Positions 7,698 through 18,078 of a stretch of 64,000 nt of DNA are shown here, piece by piece. This DNA is from Alistipes sp. (lineage in GTDB: Bacteria; Bacteroidota; Bacteroidia; Bacteroidales; Rikenellaceae): NCBI GenBank assembly GCA_017938765.1, contig JAGBAX010000027.1, positions 1 to 64,000 of the forward strand, written 5' to 3'. Position numbers and translations under genes: made by a program. The notes beneath the pieces are model-generated. The model saw nothing but the letters and a program-made list of their open reading frames with translations. It had not been told where the DNA came from and searched no databases. Position 1 is the stretch's first letter. The number at the start of each line of letters is the position of its first letter.

Positions 7698-10600
7698 ATG
7701 AATAGTTTCAGAATTTTTGTTGAGAAGTATGCCGAGTTTCAGGTAGAGGCTCACGCATTGCAAAGCGAGCTTAATGAGAATCTCGGTCTAAATATAAAGT
7801 CACTCCGCGTGCTAAATGTCTACGACCTCTTTGGTTTTACGCCTGAGCTTATTGAGCGTTGTCGCTATGCTGTTTTCGGAGAGATTGTTACCGACCGCGT
7901 GACAGACAGCCTACCGCTTGAGGGTGTGAAGTATCTGGCCGTTGAGTGTCTGCCAGGTCAGTTTGACCAGCGCGCATCTTCGGCTGTAGACTGTGTACGC
8001 CTTATTGAGCCTACTGCTGATGTGAGAATCCGCAGTTCAAAGTTGCTTATCTTTGATAATGGCGTATCGGATGCCGATATTGAGGCTGTAAAGCACTACT
8101 ATATTAATGCTGTAGAGTCTCGTGAGAAGGATTTGTCTCGCCTTGTGGATAATGAGCAGGCGGAGATTCGCCCAGTGCCAATTCTTGAGGGCTTTACAGA
8201 TATGACAGAGCAGGAGCTTGCCCCATATTGTAAGGCAAACTCTCTGGCTATGAATGCAGACGACCTTCGTGAGGTTGTAAATTACTTCAAGGGCGAGGGT
8301 CGCAACCCTTCACAGACCGAGCTTCGCATTCTTGATACATACTGGTCAGACCACTGTCGTCACACAACCTTTACTACAGAGATTACAGAGGTCAAGATTG
8401 ACGAGTCGTTTATGAAAACTGAGTTTGAAAGCGCGCTTGCCGAGTTCGGTATGATGCGTACAGAACTCGGTAGAGAGCATAAGAGCCTCTGCCTTATGGA
8501 GATTGCCACTATCGGTGCGCGCTATCTTCGCTATAAGGGCCTGCTGGACGATATGGAGCAGAGTGAGGAGAATAATGCTTGTAGTATCTTTGTTGATGTA
8601 GACGTAGATGGTCAGAGCGAGAAGTGGTTGCTACAGTTCAAGAATGAGACACATAACCACCCAACAGAGATTGAGCCATTTGGTGGCGCATCAACCTGTC
8701 TTGGTGGCGCAATTCGTGACCCATTGTCAGGTCGCGCATATGTATATCAGGCTATGCGCGTAACTGGCGCGGGCGATATATATAAGAGTGTCTCTGAGAC
8801 ACTTGCAGGTAAGCTCCCACAGCGAGTTATCTCTCGTAAGGCTGCTGCAGGATACTCAAGTTATGGAAATCAGATTGGTCTTGCGACGACTCATGTTCGT
8901 GAGATTTACCACGATAATTATGTTGCTAAGCGCCTTGAGGTAGGTGCTGTTGTGGGTGCTGTAAAGGCGGAGAATGTTCGCCGTGAGTCTCCAGCGCCAG
9001 GCGATGTTGTGCTGCTTATGGGTGGTAGAACAGGCCGTGATGGTATTGGTGGAGCAACTGGCTCTTCAAAGCAGCATACAGCAGCCTCACTTGAGGAGTG
9101 TGGCTCGGAGGTGCAGAAGGGAAATGCTCCAGAGGAGCGTAAAATTCAGCGTCTGTTCCGCCGTGCAGATGTTACACGCCTTATTAAAAAGTCAAACGAC
9201 TTTGGTGCAGGTGGTGTGAGCGTGGCTATTGGCGAGCTTACAGATGGACTTGATATCTACCTTGACCGAGTGCCAGTGAAGTATAGCGGACTGAACTCTA
9301 CAGAGCTTGCTATCAGTGAGTCACAGGAGCGTATGGCTGTTGTCGTTGAACGCAAGGATATGGAGACAATGATGGCTCTGTGTGCCGAGGAGAATGTGGA
9401 GGTTACGTATGTTGCCGATGTGACAGATACACAGCGAATGAGAATGTACTTCCACGACAAACTTATTGTAGACCTTAAGCGTGAGTTTATTGATAGCGCA
9501 GGTGCAAAGCACTATACACAGATTACAATCCCTGCTGTTGAGGAGCGTAACCCATTCTCTCGTACTGTTGAGGGTCAGGGTGTTACTGAGCAGTTTGTTG
9601 CAAATCTGAAGGATTGGAATGTAGTGAGCCAGAAGGGTCTTATTGAGATGTTTGACTCTACAATTGGCGCCTCTACTGTCCTTATGCCATTTGGAGGTAA
9701 GACGCAGACTACAGAGAGCCAGGTGTCAGTGCAGACCCTGCCTGTTCGTCATGGCAAGACAAATACTGCAAGTATTATGGCCTTTGGCTACAACCCATAT
9801 ATCTCTGCGTGGAGTCCATATCACGGTGCACAGTATGCCGTTGTTGAGGCTGTGGCAAAGGTTGTGGCTGCGGGCGCACGATTTGATAAGATGAGATTCT
9901 CATATCAGGAGTACTTTGAGCGTATGACAGACCGTAACTCTTGGGGTAAGCCTATGGCGGCACTGCTTGGTGCTCTTAAGATGCAGAATGCACTCGGACT
10001 ACCATCTATCGGTGGTAAGGACTCTATGAGCGGAACATTTAACGATATTAACGTTCCACCAACACTTATCGCCTTTGGTATTACTACTGTTGACGCTCGC
10101 ACTGTTATCAGCCCAGAGTTTAAGGCTGCAGGCGATAAGTTATACCTTATCAAGCACACTCCAAAGGCTGACTATACACCAAACTGCGATGCTCTGCGTC
10201 ACAACTTCACACTGACAACAGACCTTATTGAGCAGGGTAGTGTTGTTGCTGCTTATGCAGTAGGCTTTGGTGGTGTTGCCGAGGCTGTGGCAAAGATGAG
10301 CTTCGGTAATGAGATTGGTGCGGAGATTTGTCTTGACAGTAGCGAGCTGTTTGATTATAATTACGGCTCTATCCTTGTTGAGAGCAAGGCGGAGATTACA
10401 GACCCTGCAGCGGTGCTTGTAGGAGCAACTGTTGCTGATAAGAGCGTTACTGTAAACGGTCAAAAGCTCACCATTGCAGAGCTTCTTGAGGCAAATACCA
10501 CTCGCTTTGAGAGTGTTTACCCAGCAAAGGGTCGCACTGGCGAGCCTTGCCGTGAGGCAAACTGTACTACTGTAGCGCCAAAGTATAAGGGAGAGAAGGT

Positions 10601-11405
10601 TGATACTGTAAAGGTCTACTTGCCAGTCTTCCCAGGTACAAACTGCGACTATGATACAGCACGTGCCTTTGAGCGCGCAGGCGCTGTAACAGAGATTGGC
10701 GTCTTCTGTAACCTCACTTCAGAGGCTATTTTTGACTCTATTAAGCGTATGTGCGAGGCTATTGACAACAGTCACATCCTTGTGCTTAGTGGTGGTTTCT
10801 CTCTGGGTGATGAGCCAGATGGTAGCGGTAAGTTTATCGCGGGCGTACTTAATAACGCCGATGTGACAAAGTCTGTTCACGCACTGCTTGACCGAGGTGG
10901 TCTTATCCTTGGTATCTGTAACGGCTTCCAGGCCCTTGTAAAGTCTGGACTGTTGCCTTATGGTCGCTTGGGTATGGTTACAACAGCCTCTCCAACACTG
11001 TTCCATAATGATATCCACCGCCACATTTCGCAGATTGTGACAACTCGTGTTGGAACAACAGCCTCTCCTTGGTTGTCATCATTCAAGGTGGGCGAACTTC
11101 ACTCTATTGCCGTTAGTCATGGCGAGGGTAAGTTCGTTGTAAGTCCAGAGTTGGCCGAGGAGCTCTTTGCTGCAGGTCAGGTAGCCTTCCAGTATACAGA
11201 TGCTGATGGTCGTGCTACAACAGATGCGCCACATAACCCTAATGGATCTTCTTATGGTATTGAGGGTATCATTAGTAAGAACGGTCAGATTTTGGGTAAG
11301 ATGGGCCACACAGAGCGTTACACAGAGGGCCTGTTTAAGAACATTGCTGGACAGAAGTGTCAGAACATTTTTGACAATGCAGTGAGATATTTTAGGGGCG
11401 AGTAA
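7698..11405 (+). CDS. purL: FGAM synthase, single chain
   Basis: Large-type phosphoribosylformylglycinamidine synthase (1235 residues) that converts FGAR to FGAM with glutamine and ATP. N-terminal PurS-like part, two AIR-synthetase-like halves (NETHNHPTEIEPFGGAST, GGRTGRDGIGGATGS, later IGGKDSMSG), and a C-terminal class I amidotransferase domain. That domain is intact: FPGTNCDYD opening, nucleophile C1074 in GICNGFQ, and H1141/E1143 in SHGEG. This is the contrast to GuaA, PurF and CarA, which have lost theirs. It lies between purE and purF with short gaps. Confidence 0.98.
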   Translation: MNSFRIFVEKYAEFQVEAHALQSELNENLGLNIKSLRVLNVYDLFGFTPELIERCRYAVFGEIVTDRVTDSLPLEGVKYLAVECLPGQFDQRASSAVDCVRLIEPTADVRIRSSKLLIFDNGVSDADIEAVKHYYINAVESREKDLSRLVDNEQAEIRPVPILEGFTDMTEQELAPYCKANSLAMNADDLREVVNYFKGEGRNPSQTELRILDTYWSDHCRHTTFTTEITEVKIDESFMKTEFESALAEFGMMRTELGREHKSLCLMEIATIGARYLRYKGLLDDMEQSEENNACSIFVDVDVDGQSEKWLLQFKNETHNHPTEIEPFGGASTCLGGAIRDPLSGRAYVYQAMRVTGAGDIYKSVSETLAGKLPQRVISRKAAAGYSSYGNQIGLATTHVREIYHDNYVAKRLEVGAVVGAVKAENVRRESPAPGDVVLLMGGRTGRDGIGGATGSSKQHTAASLEECGSEVQKGNAPEERKIQRLFRRADVTRLIKKSNDFGAGGVSVAIGELTDGLDIYLDRVPVKYSGLNSTELAISESQERMAVVVERKDMETMMALCAEENVEVTYVADVTDTQRMRMYFHDKLIVDLKREFIDSAGAKHYTQITIPAVEERNPFSRTVEGQGVTEQFVANLKDWNVVSQKGLIEMFDSTIGASTVLMPFGGKTQTTESQVSVQTLPVRHGKTNTASIMAFGYNPYISAWSPYHGAQYAVVEAVAKVVAAGARFDKMRFSYQEYFERMTDRNSWGKPMAALLGALKMQNALGLPSIGGKDSMSGTFNDINVPPTLIAFGITTVDARTVISPEFKAAGDKLYLIKHTPKADYTPNCDALRHNFTLTTDLIEQGSVVAAYAVGFGGVAEAVAKMSFGNEIGAEICLDSSELFDYNYGSILVESKAEITDPAAVLVGATVADKSVTVNGQKLTIAELLEANTTRFESVYPAKGRTGEPCREANCTTVAPKYKGEKVDTVKVYLPVFPGTNCDYDTARAFERAGAVTEIGVFCNLTSEAIFDSIKRMCEAIDNSHILVLSGGFSLGDEPDGSGKFIAGVLNNADVTKSVHALLDRGGLILGICNGFQALVKSGLLPYGRLGMVTTASPTLFHNDIHRHISQIVTTRVGTTASPWLSSFKVGELHSIAVSHGEGKFVVSPELAEELFAAGQVAFQYTDADGRATTDAPHNPNGSSYGIEGIISKNGQILGKMGHTERYTEGLFKNIAGQKCQNIFDNAVRYFRGE

Positions 11406-11430
11406 ACGAATAATATAATATATAGGTATA

Positions 11431-12795
11431 ATGAGTGTTTTAGGAGTATATGGTGTTGAGCACGCCTCATCTATAATCTACTACGGTCTACATACAATGC
11501 AGCATCGTGGGCAAGAGGGGTGCGGAATGGTTTGTGTTGATGCTACGGGCAAGATGAAGCGTCATCGCGGAATGGGACTTGTTACCGAGGTGTTCAACGA
11601 GCAGAAGATTGCCGCACTTGACGGTACTATGGGCGTTGGACACGTGCTCTATACGGGTGCTGCTTCACGCAGTATGGATAATGTGCAGCCGCTCTATTTT
11701 CATCACGGGTCGGGTGATTTTGCTCTGGCCCATAACGGAAATGTTGTCAATGCAGAGCAACTTAAAGAGTCTTTAGAGCGTAGAGGCTCACTGTTCCACT
11801 CTCATTCTGATGCAGAACTACTTGCTCACCTTATTAAGAAGGACAACCCAGATGAGCCTCGTATCTTCTCAATTATTGAGGCTCTGAAGCAGATGGAGGG
11901 CGCATTTGCCTTTCTGATAATGACAAAAAATCGTATCTATGCTTGTCGTGATAAGTATGGTTTCCACCCGCTGTCAATAGGCAGGCTTGGCGAGGGATAT
12001 GTAGTAAGTAGCGAGACTTGTGCATTTGACACTATCGGTGCAGAGTTTGTTCGTGATATTGCACCGGGTGAGATTGTTACAATTGACAAGAAGGGTATCC
12101 GTTCAACAATCTATGCCCAGGAGTGCAAGTGTAAGATGTGCGCTATGGAGTATATCTACTTTGCCCGTCCAGATAGCGATATTGAGGGTTGTAATGTCCA
12201 TGCATACCGCAAGGAGTCTGGTCGCCGTCTCTTCCATGAGGCCCCTGCAGACGCAGATATCGTAGTAGGTGTTCCTGACTCAAGCCTCAGCGCGGCACAG
12301 GGATATAGCGAGGCGAGCGGTCTTCCGTATGAGATGGGTCTTATTAAGAATAAGTATGTTGGTCGTACCTTCATACAGCCGTCGCAGGCACTTCGTGAGA
12401 AGGGTGTGAGGATGAAGCTTTCGCCAGTTCGCAGTATTGTAAATGGCAAGCGCGTGGTGCTTGTAGATGATTCTATTGTTCGTGGTACAACATCTCGCCG
12501 TATCGTAAATATGCTTCGCGAGGCGGGTGCTACGGAGGTACACGTGCGTATTGCCAGTCCTACGATGACCCACCCTTGCTTCTACGGCGTTGATACATCA
12601 ACCCTTGAGGAGTTGATGCTTGCGCGTATGAATGTTGATGAGGCTTGTAAGGCTATTGGTGCTGATTCACTGGCATTTCTCTCTTATGAGGCTACTCTAC
12701 AGTCTGCTATTGGTAGAACAGATATGTGTCTTGCTTGCTTTAACGGGCAGTATCCAACACCTATTTACGAGAGCATTGAGGATGCAAATAAATAA
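11431..12795 (+). CDS. purF: amidophosphoribosyltransferase lacking Cys1
   Basis: Catalyses formation of phosphoribosylamine from PRPP, the first step of purine synthesis. The phosphoribosyltransferase half is standard: VPDSS near 282, [15 protein letters not shown], and the PRPP loop [14 protein letters not shown] (342-355). The four Fe-S cluster Cys of the Bacillus type are kept (C237, C383, C433, C436). The N-terminal glutaminase domain is compromised. Aligned without gaps to Bacillus PurF from its mature Cys1, Met1 here occupies the Cys1 place (MSVLGVYG versus CGVFGIWG), and the glutamine-binding Arg73 is Leu (HVLYTG). An in-frame TAA at 11416-11418 rules out a longer start. N102-G103 and the SDAE motif remain. 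I infer an ammonia-using enzyme with no propeptide processing. Length 454, near normal. Confidence 0.95.
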   Translation: MSVLGVYGVEHASSIIYYGLHTMQHRGQEGCGMVCVDATGKMKRHRGMGLVTEVFNEQKIAALDGTMGVGHVLYTGAASRSMDNVQPLYFHHGSGDFALAHNGNVVNAEQLKESLERRGSLFHSHSDAELLAHLIKKDNPDEPRIFSIIEALKQMEGAFAFLIMTKNRIYACRDKYGFHPLSIGRLGEGYVVSSETCAFDTIGAEFVRDIAPGEIVTIDKKGIRSTIYAQECKCKMCAMEYIYFARPDSDIEGCNVHAYRKESGRRLFHEAPADADIVVGVPDSSLSAAQGYSEASGLPYEMGLIKNKYVGRTFIQPSQALREKGVRMKLSPVRSIVNGKRVVLVDDSIVRGTTSRRIVNMLREAGATEVHVRIASPTMTHPCFYGVDTSTLEELMLARMNVDEACKAIGADSLAFLSYEATLQSAIGRTDMCLACFNGQYPTPIYESIEDANK

Positions 12796-12812
12796 TAAAA
12801 ATATATAAAGTT

Positions 12813-13838
12813 ATGGCTGAAAATTACGAAAAGGCAGGTGTAAACCTGGAGGCGGGCTATGAGGTGGTACGCCGAATAAAACAACATGTGGCTTCTACTG
12901 CACGCAAGGGTACTATGGGAAATATTGGTGCTTTTGGCGGTATGTTTGACCTCGCATCTCTTGGTGTTAAGGAGCCTGTGCTGGTTAGCGGAACAGATGG
13001 CGTGGGAACAAAGCTCAAGATTGCCTTTGCAATGGATAAGCACGATACTATCGGTATTGATGCAGTGGCAATGTGTGTGAATGATGTTCTGGCACAGGGC
13101 GCTGAGCCACTCTTCTTCCTTGATTATGTGGCTCTTGGACACAATATTCCAGAGAAGGTTGAGGCTATTGTTGCTGGTGTTGCCGAGGGTTGCCGTCAGG
13201 CTGGTTGTGCGCTTATTGGTGGCGAGACTGCCGAGATGCCAGGTATGTACGAGGGTGGCGATTATGATATCGCAGGCTTTACTTGCGGTGTTGTTGAGAA
13301 GTCACAGCTTATTGATGGCAGTAAAGTAAAGGTTGGCGATGTGCTTGTAGGTATCGCCTCAAGTGGTGTCCACTCAAATGGTTTTAGCCTTGTGCGTAAG
13401 GTTGTTGCAGATAATAATCTTGACCTCAACGCATCATACGAGGAGCTTGAGGGCGCACTTTTGGGCGAGACACTGCTTACTCCAACGAAGATTTATGTTC
13501 GTCAGGTGCTTGAGGTTATCCGTAATTGTGATGTTCACGGCATTTGTCACATTACTGGTGGCGGCTTTGACGAGAATATCCCACGTGTGCTGCATGAGGG
13601 TCAGGGACTTAAGATTCAGGAGGGTAGCTGGGAGATTCTGCCAGTGTTCCGCCTTCTTGAGAAGTATGGTGGTATTCCACACCGCGAGATGTTCAACATC
13701 TTCAATATGGGTATCGGTATGGTCGTCGTTCTTGACCAGTCAGAGGCTCAGAAGGCTATTGATATCCTTACAGCGGCGGGCGAAAAGGCCTCTGTTATTG
13801 GTTGCGTAACTGACACCGAGGGTGTTGTAATAGAGTAG
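12813..13838 (+). CDS. purM: AIR synthetase
   Basis: Phosphoribosylformylglycinamidine cyclo-ligase, which closes the imidazole ring with ATP to give AIR. The 341-residue product shows the PurM signatures [33 protein letters not shown] and GLVHITGGG-type loop ([15 protein letters not shown]). Length matches the family. It begins 17 bases after purF and ends 2 bases before purN. Confidence 0.97.
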   Translation: MAENYEKAGVNLEAGYEVVRRIKQHVASTARKGTMGNIGAFGGMFDLASLGVKEPVLVSGTDGVGTKLKIAFAMDKHDTIGIDAVAMCVNDVLAQGAEPLFFLDYVALGHNIPEKVEAIVAGVAEGCRQAGCALIGGETAEMPGMYEGGDYDIAGFTCGVVEKSQLIDGSKVKVGDVLVGIASSGVHSNGFSLVRKVVADNNLDLNASYEELEGALLGETLLTPTKIYVRQVLEVIRNCDVHGICHITGGGFDENIPRVLHEGQGLKIQEGSWEILPVFRLLEKYGGIPHREMFNIFNMGIGMVVVLDQSEAQKAIDILTAAGEKASVIGCVTDTEGVVIE

Positions 13839-13840
13839 CT

Positions 13841-14401
13841 ATGCACCGTATAGCTGTCTTTGCAAGCGGTAAAGGGACAAACTTTGAGGCTATTGCTGCA
13901 GCGTGTAGCAATGGTACTCTTGATGCCCAAGTGGCTCTTGTGGTGTGTGATAAACCGCAGGCGGAGGTTGTGGCAAAGGCCGAAAGGCTCGGTATAGCGT
14001 GTTTTGCCTTTAACCCAAAGCAGTACGCCTCAAAGGCTGATTATGAGGCTGAGATAGTAGAGCTGCTTGATAGGGCGGAGGTAGAACTTGTCTGCCTGGC
14101 GGGCTATATGCGCATTGTGGGTGAAAAACTGCTCAGTGCTTATGGTGGCAAGATAATTAACATCCATCCGTCACTGCTTCCCGCCTTTGCTGGTGCAAGG
14201 GCTGTAGAGCAGGCTATAGAGTATGGCGTAAAGGTCTTTGGAATCACTATCCACTGGGTAGACCAGACCCTTGATGGCGGACGGATTATTGCCCAGCGCG
14301 CCTTTGAGTATGAGGGTAGCGATGCTGAGGAGGTACACCGCATAGGACAGCAAATTGAGCATAAGTTGTATGTAGAAACGATTAAAAAGATATTAAAATG
14401 A
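13841..14401 (+). CDS. purN: GAR transformylase (10-formyl-THF dependent)
   Basis: Transfers the formyl group of 10-formyltetrahydrofolate to glycinamide ribonucleotide. The 186-residue product has the opening IAVFASGKGTNFEAI, the catalytic segment INIHPSLLPAF (Asn and His) and the later Asp in LDGGRIIAQ. Its last four bases overlap the purH start (ATGA), which suggests translational coupling. A formate-dependent alternative, purT, lies at 32023-33213, so this genome can make FGAR by either route. Confidence 0.96.
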   Translation: MHRIAVFASGKGTNFEAIAAACSNGTLDAQVALVVCDKPQAEVVAKAERLGIACFAFNPKQYASKADYEAEIVELLDRAEVELVCLAGYMRIVGEKLLSAYGGKIINIHPSLLPAFAGARAVEQAIEYGVKVFGITIHWVDQTLDGGRIIAQRAFEYEGSDAEEVHRIGQQIEHKLYVETIKKILK

Positions 14402-15930
14402 AAAGAGCATTAGTAAGTGTAAGTGACAAGAGCGGTCTTGTTGAGTTTGTAAAGGGACTTGAGTCGCTCGGTTGGCAGATTATCGCTACTGGTGGCACAC
14501 AGCGCCTGCTTGAGCAGCAGGGTGTTAAGACTATCGGCATTAGCGAGGTTACAGGATTTCCTGAGATTTGTGACGGTCGTGTAAAGACTCTTCATCCAAA
14601 GGTACACGGAGGCCTTCTGGCTCGTCGTGATGAGGAGAGCCACCTTGCAGCACTTCGTGAGAATGGTATTGAGTTTATTGACCTTGTATGCGTAAATCTA
14701 TACCCATTCCGTCAGACAATCGCAAATCCAGATGTAACTATGGAGGATGCTATTGAGAATATTGACATCGGTGGCCCATCTATGCTCCGCAGTGCAGCAA
14801 AGAACTACCGCGATGTTACTGTTGTGTGCGACCCTGCGGACTATGCAGCAGTCCTTGCTGAGATTGCTGAGGGTGGTAATACAAAGGTTGAGACCCGTCT
14901 TGCCCTCTCTGCCAAGGCTTATACTCACACTGCACAGTATGATAGCTGCATCGCTACATTTATGCGCGAGAAGGCAGGCCTTAGCGAGAAACTCTTCCTT
15001 GAGTTTGATGTGAAGCAATCACTTCGTTATGGCGAGAACCCTCACCAGAGCGCTAAGTTCTACTCTGATAACCAGACCACAGCCTTCTCACTTGCTTATG
15101 CAGAGCAGCTCGGTGGTAAGGAGCTATCTTACAACAATATTCAGGATGCAAATGCGGCTCTTAATATCGTTCGCGAGTTTGACGAGCCTTTCTGCGTTGC
15201 TCTTAAGCATATGAATCCTTGTGGCGCTGCTATTGGTGCTACTATCGAGGAGGCGTGGAGTGCTGCATATGAGGCAGATAAGGTGTCTATCTATGGCGGT
15301 ATCGTCGCTGTAAACCGTCCACTTACAGCCGAGGTGGCACAGGGTATGAAGCCAATCTTCCTTGAGATTGTTATGGCTCCAGAGTTTACTCCAGAGGCTC
15401 TTGAGATTCTTAGCACAAAGAAGAATCTGCGCCTGCTGAAGGTTGATATGACAAAGACAGATAATACTATTAACCAGTATATCAGCGTAAATGGCGGTCT
15501 GCTTGTTCAGCAGCTTGATACTGTGACTAAGGAGGTGACTGCTGATATGTGCGTAACCGAGACAAAGCCTACCGAGGCACAGCTTGTTGATATGAACTTT
15601 GGTTGGAGAGTTGTTAAGCACGTTAAGTCAAATGCTATTGTCGTTGTTAAGGATGGACATACACTTGGCGTTGGTGCTGGTCAGATGAACCGCGTAGGCT
15701 CTGCCGAGATAGCACTCAAGCAGGCACAGGCAGCTGGCTTTACTGAGGGTCTTGTTCTGGCTTCAGACGGCTTCCTTCCATTTGATGATACAGTAGCATT
15801 TGCAGCACAGTATGGTGTTACGGCTATCGTTCAGCCAGGTGGTAGCATCCGCGATGAAGACTCTATCCGTAAGGCTAATGAGCTGGGTATCACAATGTTG
15901 TTTACAGGTATGCGTCACTTCAAACACTAA
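14398..15930 (+). CDS. purH: AICAR transformylase / IMP cyclohydrolase
   Basis: Bifunctional enzyme for the last two steps to IMP. The N-terminal MGS-like cyclohydrolase domain (1 to about 195) begins with ALVSVSDKSGLVEF and has GGTQRLLEQ and GRVKTLHPKVHGG; the transformylase domain follows, with SLRYGENPHQSA, LKHMNPCGAA and the C-terminal VQPGGSIRDED. Length 510 is typical. It overlaps purN by 4 bases and is followed by purD after 15 bases. Confidence 0.98.
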   Translation: MKRALVSVSDKSGLVEFVKGLESLGWQIIATGGTQRLLEQQGVKTIGISEVTGFPEICDGRVKTLHPKVHGGLLARRDEESHLAALRENGIEFIDLVCVNLYPFRQTIANPDVTMEDAIENIDIGGPSMLRSAAKNYRDVTVVCDPADYAAVLAEIAEGGNTKVETRLALSAKAYTHTAQYDSCIATFMREKAGLSEKLFLEFDVKQSLRYGENPHQSAKFYSDNQTTAFSLAYAEQLGGKELSYNNIQDANAALNIVREFDEPFCVALKHMNPCGAAIGATIEEAWSAAYEADKVSIYGGIVAVNRPLTAEVAQGMKPIFLEIVMAPEFTPEALEILSTKKNLRLLKVDMTKTDNTINQYISVNGGLLVQQLDTVTKEVTADMCVTETKPTEAQLVDMNFGWRVVKHVKSNAIVVVKDGHTLGVGAGQMNRVGSAEIALKQAQAAGFTEGLVLASDGFLPFDDTVAFAAQYGVTAIVQPGGSIRDEDSIRKANELGITMLFTGMRHFKH

Positions 15931-15945
15931 TAGATAGTTTCTGAT

Positions 15946-17199
15946 ATGGGCAAAAAAGTATTAGTTGTTGGCTCTGGTGGCCGTGAGCACGCTATTGTTG
16001 ATGCGCTGAGTCGCTCGCCACAGGTAGAGAAGATATATTGCGCTCCTGGTAATGCCGGTATTGCACTTCAGGCCGAGTGTGTGGCAATTAAGGATACAGA
16101 CGTTGAGGGTCTGAAGGCTTTTGCAATTCAGACGGGCATAGACCTTACAGTTGTAGGTCCTGAGGCATCACTCGCAGTGGGTGTTGTAGATGCTTTTCGC
16201 GCTGCAGGACTTAAGATTTTCGGACATACAAAGGCTGCGACTCGCATTGAGTCAAGCAAGGAGTTTGCAAAGCAGTTGATGGTAAAGTATGACATCCCTA
16301 CAGCTACCTATGAGGCTTTTGATAATTACGATGATGCAAAGGCCTATGTAGAGCGCACAGGTGTGCCTACAGTGCTTAAGTATGACGGCCTTGCTGCAGG
16401 TAAGGGTGTTGTTGTGGCTATGACAATGGAGGAGGCTGACGCCGCTCTGCGTGATATGCTACTGGACGAGAGCTTTGGTCGTGGTCGCGTCGTTATTGAG
16501 CAGTACCTTGAGGGCCCAGAGTTCTCTCTGCTCTGCTTCGTTTGTGGCGATAAGCTCTATCCTATGCCGATGGCTCAAGACCATAAGCGCGCTTACGATG
16601 GCGATAAGGGTCCTAATACGGGTGGTATGGGTGCTTACACTTGCCTGCCATTTATTACTGAGCAGGACCACCAGTATGCTATGGAGAAGATTATGCGCCC
16701 TACAGCTGCGGCAATGATTGCCGAGGGTTGTCCACTTACGGGTGTTCTCTATGGTGGATTGATGAAGACTAAGGATGGCATTAAGGTTATTGAGTTCAAC
16801 GCTCGCTTTGGCGACCCAGAGACCGAGGTTGTACTTCCGCTTATCTCAAGCGATATATATGATATCTTTGAGGCAGTGGCTACAGACCGAGAGACAGCAG
16901 AGCCTACTTGGGAGTCGCTCGCTACACTGGGTATCGTGCTGGCTTCAAAGGGCTATCCTGGCTCATATGAGAAGGGGTACACTATTGAGGGTCTTGAGGA
17001 TATAGATGGCGTGGTATACCATATGGGTACTGCCGTTAAGGATGGTAAGATTGTTACGGCGGGTGGTCGTGTGATGATTGTTGTCTGCAAGGCCGAGACT
17101 CTTGCTGCCGCTCACGCAAAGGCGAATGTTGAGGTGGCAAAAATTAAGTGTGATAACCTGTTTTACCGTACCGATATCGGTCACAAAGCATTTAAGTAG
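15946..17199 (+). CDS. purD: GAR synthetase
   Basis: Phosphoribosylamine-glycine ligase, which joins glycine to phosphoribosylamine, the unstable PurF product. ATP-grasp protein of 417 residues with [13 protein letters not shown] at the N-terminus, the grasp region [15 protein letters not shown], the signature [12 protein letters not shown], and the C-terminal domain. Standard length. The folD start codon is 1 base after its stop. Confidence 0.98.
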   Translation: MGKKVLVVGSGGREHAIVDALSRSPQVEKIYCAPGNAGIALQAECVAIKDTDVEGLKAFAIQTGIDLTVVGPEASLAVGVVDAFRAAGLKIFGHTKAATRIESSKEFAKQLMVKYDIPTATYEAFDNYDDAKAYVERTGVPTVLKYDGLAAGKGVVVAMTMEEADAALRDMLLDESFGRGRVVIEQYLEGPEFSLLCFVCGDKLYPMPMAQDHKRAYDGDKGPNTGGMGAYTCLPFITEQDHQYAMEKIMRPTAAAMIAEGCPLTGVLYGGLMKTKDGIKVIEFNARFGDPETEVVLPLISSDIYDIFEAVATDRETAEPTWESLATLGIVLASKGYPGSYEKGYTIEGLEDIDGVVYHMGTAVKDGKIVTAGGRVMIVVCKAETLAAAHAKANVEVAKIKCDNLFYRTDIGHKAFK

Positions 17200-17200
17200 T

Positions 17201-18052
17201 ATGATTATAGATGGAAAACAGCTCTCCGCCAAGCTCAAGGAGCAGATGGCAGAGCAGGTAGTAGAACTTAAGGCGAAGTATGGCCGAGTGCCTTCGTTGG
17301 CGGTTATCCTTGTGGGCGAGAATCCTGCATCGCAGTCTTATGTGCGCGGAAAGATTAAGGCCTGCGAGGTGTGCGGCTTTGAGAGTATCCTTATAACCCT
17401 GCCAGATACAGTGTCCGAGTCGGATTTGCTCGCAGAGATAGCGAAACTTAACGACGACGAGAAGGTAGATGGCGTACTTGTACAGCTTCCTCTACCAAAG
17501 CATATTGATGAGGAGAAGGTTATAGATGCTATTGCCCTTGAGAAGGATGTAGACGGCTTCCACCCAGACAATGTTGCTAACCTGTGGCTCGGTAAGCCTT
17601 GCATCAAGCCATGTACTCCAAAGGGCGTTATGCGTATGATTGAGGAGTGCGGTTTTAATGTCGCTGGTGCAAATGCAGTTGTTGTTGGCCGAAGTAATAT
17701 TGTTGGTAAGCCTATGGCAAAGTTGCTGCTTGATGCCAATGCGACTGTAACTATCGCCCACTCTCGCACTAAGAACCTTAAGGAGGTTACCCGCAGTGCC
17801 GATATCCTTATCGCTGCTGTCGGTCGCCCACGTATGATTACGGCAGATATGGTGCGCCCAGGTGCTATAGTTATAGATGTTGGCGTAAATCGTGATTCAG
17901 AGAGTGGTAAGCTCTGCGGAGATGTAGATTTTGAGGCGGTTAAGGATATCGCTTCGCATATCACTCCAGTGCCGGGTGGCGTTGGCCCTATGACCATTAC
18001 AATGCTTATGCAGAACACCATAGAGTGCTTCCTTAATAGAGTAAATAAGTAA
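17201..18052 (+). CDS. folD: methylene-THF dehydrogenase / cyclohydrolase
   Basis: Bifunctional NADP-dependent methylenetetrahydrofolate dehydrogenase and methenyl-THF cyclohydrolase, which supplies the 10-formyl-THF used by PurN and PurH. The 283-residue product has [14 protein letters not shown] with the catalytic Lys, [13 protein letters not shown] and the C-terminal PGGVGPMTI motif. The frame is open 123 bases further upstream inside purD, but ATG 17201 ([12 protein letters not shown]) is the family start. Its place inside the purine operon fits its cofactor role. Confidence 0.97.
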   Translation: MIIDGKQLSAKLKEQMAEQVVELKAKYGRVPSLAVILVGENPASQSYVRGKIKACEVCGFESILITLPDTVSESDLLAEIAKLNDDEKVDGVLVQLPLPKHIDEEKVIDAIALEKDVDGFHPDNVANLWLGKPCIKPCTPKGVMRMIEECGFNVAGANAVVVGRSNIVGKPMAKLLLDANATVTIAHSRTKNLKEVTRSADILIAAVGRPRMITADMVRPGAIVIDVGVNRDSESGKLCGDVDFEAVKDIASHITPVPGGVGPMTITMLMQNTIECFLNRVNK

Positions 18053-18078
18053 TAACCTAATAAAATTCATATCAAAAA

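Noticed and set aside
17078-17200. Longer FolD N-terminus
   Set aside because: It is the purD C-terminus read in another frame; MIIDGKQL is the normal FolD start.
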